Below are positions 58,130 through 64,000 of a DNA stretch of 64,000 bases, piece by piece. The stretch covers positions 611,105-675,104 of the forward strand of contig JACEEZ010020894.1 in assembly GCA_016584305.1 (NCBI GenBank), written 5' to 3'. Every line of letters starts with the position of its first letter. Positions within the stretch are counted from its first letter, which is position 1. Source of the stretch: Chionoecetes opilio (lineage: Eukaryota; Arthropoda; Malacostraca; Decapoda; Majidae). Below the pieces are notes generated by a model. It did no database searches and was not told the origin of the DNA. It saw only the letters and a list, made by a program, of their open reading frames with translations. Made by a program: the position numbers and the translations under genes.

Positions 58130-58400
58130 GTTATACGTAAAATCCTGTCTGGCCTTACTTCCTTCACAACTATTCACTCCCTTCCTTCCCTTACTTGTAG
58201 CTTTGCACACCTATTCACTCCCTTCCTTCCCTTACTTCTAGCTTTACCAACTATCTTCTTCCCTCTTCTTCAAGTTCTTCGTGCTTGTTATACATAAAAT
58301 CCTGTCAAGCTTTACTTCCTTCACGACTATTCACTCCCTTCCTTCCCTTACTTGTAGCTTTGCCAACTATCTTCTTCCCTCCCTTGACAGCCTCTTCTAT
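58130..58400. repeat. Tandem duplication of about 140-bp pyrimidine-rich units
   Basis: TTATAC(G/A)TAAAATCCTGTC and TTCACTCCCTTCCTTCCCTT with ACTTGTAGCTTTGC recur two to three times. No gene was seen. Confidence 0.8.
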
Positions 58401-58584
58401 TCTCTCCTCCTCCTCTTTCCTGCATAGATAAGCAGCGTGAGTCACCCACCCGGGGCTATGGGAGTGTCCATTGCGACTCGCAGGTACGCAAGGCACTCCC
58501 AGGTGCGTTGTTTGCGGCGCTGCACGTTTGGTAGAGTCAAGGAAACCGCGAAAGGTCGTCTGACGCATTGTTATCATGGCAGCT

Positions 58585-58586
<2 letters not shown>

Positions 58587-58619
<33 letters not shown>

Positions 58620-58738
58620 ATGCTTCGTTCGTTCATTTTCAAGAACTTTACTTTTCTTCTACTTCTTTTTTCCTTTTTACAACGAAATCGCCTGTGTGTG
58701 TGTGTGTGTGTGGTGTGTGTGTGTGTGTGTGTGTGTGT
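58587..58738. repeat. Two (GT)n tracts
   Basis: GT tracts at 58587-58617 and 58694-58738. Confidence 0.9.
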
Positions 58739-59870
58739 AGCTATTGCGTTTCTCCTACACTACAAATAAGGTGCATGTGTCAGCGAGACTTTCCGTGCCA
58801 GCAGGAGTCCCATGCTCATTAGACGCCTCAGTAAAGACCCGATACCTTATGTGGCGAGTCCCAAGGCTTTAATTGCACGCCGCGCCTGTGTTCCACTAAG
58901 CGTTGCAGGACACCACGACCCTCCCGTGCTGCACCCACACTCCCAACCCTGCCTGATAACACACATACACTTATACAGCACAATATGATCACTACACATC
59001 TGCAATCTGGTAATGAACAGTTACTGTTCTGTGGTTAAAAAAAAAAAAAATAGATGAGCTCGCCGCAGCCCATCCCTGGCGAGGCCTTTGAAGTGTGAAC
59101 CAGTAAAGCCTCGTTTCAGCAGATTACCTTCCAGTTACGCAACGTGTGTTTACAGAGCACTACATGGACTGTGATTTTCTGGCCACCTTTTATCAGTTGG
59201 TCCTTGGAGTCAGTAGTGGGGCAGCGGGGCATGCAGTGACCTGGCTGCTGCCCCACACCACGCCAGGTCACTTTAATGAATTCACCACCTGGCCAGGGCT
59301 CGGACACCTACCTGAGGCGGAGAAACGTCAGCACGGGGCACGGGGCAGCACGAAGCACAGTGTAGCGGGGCACACCCGGGCACGAGCGTCCTCCTCTACC
59401 ACATTCCAACACACCCGAGAGGGAACACTGATGCAGAATGTCTCTTTATGTTGCTATATGCACTCAACGCGCGTTGGCAATGTCCTCAGCACGTCTCCTC
59501 ACACAGTAACACGCAGCACTCGTATTGTAATGGCACTCTAGGGGTGTGTAAAGGCACTGTAAGGCAGGCATGGGCTGGGTCACATTCCTTAACGGCCGCG
59601 AGGCCCACTCAGCTCCAGCCCCCACACCCTACTGTCACAGGGGCGCCGGGCATCACAGCTAACTAACGGGAAGGGGCGGAGCAAACTCTGACGTAACTGT
59701 GACGTCACCAAACACGGTCCCGTAAAGGCTGGTGAGGCTGCTGGATCCCTCCCTGCGTCCTCCCAGCACCGACGACGGAAACTAACTGAGCAGTGAGCAC
59801 TGTGAGCAGACCCGCAGCAGCCACCACCAAGCTATTCGACCTGCAGCAACATGAAGCCACACATTCCCCT

Positions 59871-59872
<2 letters not shown>

Positions 59873-59953
<81 letters not shown>
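59873..59953. repeat. (CA)n microsatellite
   Basis: About 40 CA units. Confidence 0.95.
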
Positions 59954-59955
<2 letters not shown>

Positions 59956-60745
59956 TCACATAAAACAGCCTACTCCTCACACACCTTCACACTAATCCCA
60001 CCCCACTACCACCACCACCGCCACTTCGTCCTTCTCCTCACCTACCCAAGGCTGCTGATCCCTCGCACCCTCACACGACTATAAGCATCCCTCTCACCCC
60101 TCCTCTCCTACACCTCACACACCAGGATCACATTTCCAGACTCCCTTCTAAGTTTACATATTCACGGATACCTCACACGCACTCTCATCCCCGCCCCTCA
60201 GCATCCACAGGGCGGCACTACAGTCACCTACACCAGCTTGGGTCTTGCTGTAGGGACTGAAGGAGGACCCGAGGGCAGTCAGGTGTCAGAAGCAACACCT
60301 GTCAGCGCCTCAGGGTCGTCCTTGAACCACAACGGGCCGCTCCACACTCCAAGACTTCCACTTCTTTGCTACCATTCTTATTCCCTCTGTTCGCACGATC
60401 TATACTTCCCTTTAGTGCTCAAAATGATGGTACTGGTCGTGTATGCAGGATATTCAAAATGGTTGTAGAAGGGAGTTTGTGGAAAGTGAAAGTTGCATAT
60501 GTCGAGCAGGCGGGCAAGGACGACGGGGGTGGCAACACTGGTGAGGGCAAGGAGGGAAACTGGTAAGTGGGCAGGTAGGCAACACACACACACACACACA
60601 CATAATGCAGGAGAAAGTAGGTATAAGATGATAATATGCCATAGATACCCCGAAAAGGAGGTGTGAATGGGTACAGAATCACTAACGACCTATTACCTAT
60701 TCCCTCTCTCTCTCCCTCCTCATCGGCCTCCTGACCTTCTGCCTG

Positions 60746-60767
60746 CCCCCCCCCCCCCCCCCCCCCC
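60746..60767. repeat. 22-base C run
   Basis: Homopolymer tract whose length is likely unreliable. Confidence 0.9.
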
Positions 60768-61292
60768 ACGTCGCCACCCTCCTTTATACAGCCATTGAAA
60801 TATTCACGTGAAATGAAGGACATGACGCTACTTCCTGCCACGCCCCTTTGTTTACGTTCCCTGGCATGCCTCTATTCCTTTCCCAGCATCAAGACATTTT
60901 CATTCATCTTTTTTTATTATTTATCTAAGCTCCATATTTGCTATCCTACTCCTCTTTCTTCCCACTCACGACTCCCTTCCTCCTCCCTTCCTTCCCTCTC
61001 CCTCCCTCCTCCTTCTCCTCTCCCTTCCTCCTACTCCTTCTCCTTCTTCCCACTCACGACTCCCTTCCTTCCCTCTCCCTCCCTCCTCCTTCTCCTCTCC
61101 CTCCCTCCCTACTTCTCCTCTCACTCCCGGATGTCGCCAAGAGCCGTGGTTCCTCACTGCAATGAGAAAGTTCGTCCATTCAACTCCACCACCATCAGCT
61201 CGTATATTAAAAGACAAGTGTCCTGAGATGTGACGAGACGTATCATAGAAGCATGCTGTGCCCGCCCATGGAGCACGCACACACGCACACAC

Positions 61293-61294
61293 GA

Positions 61295-61351
<57 letters not shown>

Positions 61352-61436
61352 CACACACATGCACGAACGCACACAGAGAACCAGTGGGAGGAAGAAATTA
61401 TACATGATTAAGGAAGGTTAACCGACTTGCATTCAT

Positions 61437-61487
<51 letters not shown>

Positions 61488-61492
61488 CACAC
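61293..61492. repeat. Two (CA)n tracts
   Basis: CA tracts at 61293-61363 and 61440-61492. Confidence 0.95.
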
Positions 61493-61709
61493 ATATACAG
61501 TCTTATCCCCTCATCCCACAAACACACTGGATCACACCCTTTCATCCACCATACACGCCCATATCCACCATCCACCCACCCATGTCAGCTTCCACCACCC
61601 ACCACCCACGCCCCACCTACCACTCACGCCCGCTCGCCACCCACGCCCTCATTACTTAACGGCTGCACCCTGACCTTGCCACTTGTGTACGCTGCTATTT
61701 CCGTTGCTG

Positions 61710-61714
61710 TTATG

Positions 61715-61771
<57 letters not shown>
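61710..61771. repeat. (ATT)n microsatellite
   Basis: About 20 ATT units, with degenerate ATT-rich DNA to about 61920. Confidence 0.95.
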
Positions 61772-61782
<11 letters not shown>

Positions 61783-62234
61783 TGTTGTATGTATTGTGTA
61801 TTGTATTATTTACTACTTTATCATTATTGTTGATATCATTATAACTACAATGTTTATGACTATCAATATTGTTATTATGATTGTTATTAGTATTAGAATC
61901 ATTATTATCATTATCCAGTCAATTTTATAATATTATCATAAACATGTCAACACACACAGCAAGAGAACTAATGAAAAATGAGCAATTCCTTACTGATTCA
62001 CCAGCTGACTGATATATTATTGATGAGATGTTGATACTTTGTAGTCTGTACGTATTGACTACCTGCCTATCACTTCCAACAGATGAGTGAGAGCACCAAC
62101 AAGACAGACAGACAGACAGACAGGCGCGGCCACCCAACCTAGAGTGACGGAACAAGTGATTGGACTTGGCAAATAAAGTATTATGTTACAAAACAACATG
62201 ACTGACTATTACTTTAGCTATGACATAATAGTAG

Positions 62235-62810
<576 letters not shown>

Positions 62811-63104
62811 TTTGAACACAATTGGCCTATGGGTATACCGGAGGAACTAGGGGGAGGGGAAGGGATCGGGGGTAGTAAGGTAGTAAGTTAGTATGTAGAG
62901 TGCAAGAAAGCAGACGGGGAGATTTTAAAGGGCACAGACGGGGCTAGGGAGGAGGAGGAGGAGGAGGAGGAGACAGAGGTGGGCAGCGGTCGGCCGAGTA
63001 ACTAACGGGACCTCCACAACCTCCGCCACCCTCCTGAAGGACACCCAGTGGAAGGCAGGAGGAGGAGGAGGAAGAGGAAGATGACGGCAGGAGGAGAGAG
63101 GAGG

Positions 63105-64000
63105 AATACATAGGAATACATAGGAATAACAGACACCAGGAGACCTATTGGGCCATAACTAGGGTATCTGTTGTATTACATACTACTAACTATCAACTAC
63201 ATGTAAGAGGAACAGTTGGAAAAGGATACCATGTCCCTAAAGAAGATAGGATCAAGGAAGTTTCTTAGTGAAGAATGAGAGGATATGAAATATACTAACT
63301 ACAACTACCACTAATACTACTCGATCCGGGGGACTATAATATGAATTCGCAGGTAATTTGCGACAGTGCGCGTCAAGTCTGTTTTTAAATTAAGTTATTG
63401 TACTAGCTTCGACAACATTTGCTGGTAATTTGTTCCATCGATCAACGACTCTAACATTGAAATAATTTTTACGGAGATCTGTGATGCAACGTTGACCATT
63501 CAGTTTTAGACCGTTGTTTCTTGTTGTCACGTGAGGAGAAGGCTCGAATAGATTCTCTTGATTAATGACATCAAATCCTTTAACGATCTTAAAGGTTTCT
63601 ATCAAGTCCCCACGGATTCTACGATCCTTTAAGGAAAACATATTAAGTTTCCGCAGTCTCTCTTCATAAGATGAATTTCGCAGAGATGGAATTAGTTTGG
63701 TTGCTCTTCTTTGCACTGATTCCAATTTGGCTTGATCTTTTACGAAACAAGGCGACCAGAATTGAACGGCATATTCTAAGTGCGGCCTAACCAAAGACGT
63801 GTATAATCGTGTCATTACTTTCGGAGTTTTATGTTCAAAGTTGTGTTTGATGAAGCCCAACATCATATTCGCCTTTTTCTGGAAGCCAGGCAATGCGTAC
63901 TGGTTTTAAGATCATTACTAATGATGAAACCTAAATCCTTTTCCTGCTGTACTTCAGTTAACGATTTATTTTGCATTTGATAGTTATATTTGAGGTTATC
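63105..64000 (-). mobile_element. CR1-like LINE 3' end with reverse-transcriptase C-terminus (runs off the window)
   Basis: On the minus strand the frame 63893-63390 reads FQKKANMMLGFIKHNFEHKT, SLVRPHLEYAVQFWSP, VQRRATKLIPSLRNSSYEER, RRIRGDLIETFKIVKGF and VVDRWNKLPANVVEAS, then stops. Upstream, 64000 to about 63895 continues in another frame (EVQQEKDLGFIISNDLK), so there is a frameshift near 63885-63905. The 3' UTR ends in repeats of ATTCCTATGT at 63105-63125, close to the known CR1 terminal repeat ATTCTRTG. This copy is better preserved than the one at 6660. It is a domesticated or functional gene only if proven otherwise. Confidence 0.88.

Noticed and set aside
59116..59320. Open minus-strand segment with AG|GTAGGT upstream and AAG|GTAATC downstream, possible exon or recursive splice site
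   Set aside because: Peptide is unconserved-looking, the acceptor frame has a stop next to it, and the opposite strand is equally open.

Overview
The window looks like arthropod genomic DNA, most probably from a decapod crustacean. This is inferred from large GT-AG introns, very dense dinucleotide microsatellites, CCTAA-type (arthropod telomere-like) blocks, tRNA-derived SINEs, CR1-like LINE fragments and many short inverted-repeat DNA transposons. There is no bacterial or viral gene organisation. The species cannot be named from the sequence alone.

The left 28.9 kb holds one gene on the minus strand, read from about 28.4 kb down to about 0.2 kb. I assembled 20 exons (E1 = most 5', E20 = LIM exon) by matching GT/AG sites and reading phase. 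They join into one frame of roughly 1,960 codons, with a single break in E5. The product is a member of the LMO7 / LIMCH1 / Drosophila Smallish (Smash) family. It has a basic/coiled-coil segment (E3-E6), a long disordered region with 28-30-residue tandem repeats (E7), a run of symmetric phase-0 exons carrying tyrosine and proline motifs (E8-E11), further coiled coil and proline-rich parts (E12-E18), and one C-terminal LIM zinc-binding domain (E19+E20). Family members sit at adherens junctions and on actomyosin. No calponin-homology domain is visible, as in the fly protein, but the true 5' end may lie further right. A possible LIM-downstream exon would lie beyond position 1.

The introns are full of transposon remains. 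These include TTAA-flanked MITEs, two TIR elements side by side (3.26-4.12 kb), a CR1 fragment next to a SINE (6.66-7.54 kb), a LINE fragment split by a DNA element (12.3-13.3 kb), and a Tc1-derived foldback element inserted into a CR1 tail just upstream of E7 (16.3-17.5 kb). A second foldback element lies inside a tandem duplication next to E6 (17.7-18.75 kb). There is also a second SINE (21.05 kb), a 21-bp minisatellite (26.6-27.2 kb) and a hairpin MITE (27.4 kb).

The right 35 kb (about 29-64 kb) has no gene I can establish. It is mostly microsatellite and minisatellite DNA, LINE 3' tails, a third SINE copy type, one more TTAA MITE and a partial CR1 reverse transcriptase at the right edge. 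Three very short exon-like segments on the minus strand (41.1, 46.6 and 47.4 kb) have good splice sites and might be upstream microexons of the same gene, but this is speculative. No CRISPR array, rRNA or functional tRNA gene was seen.
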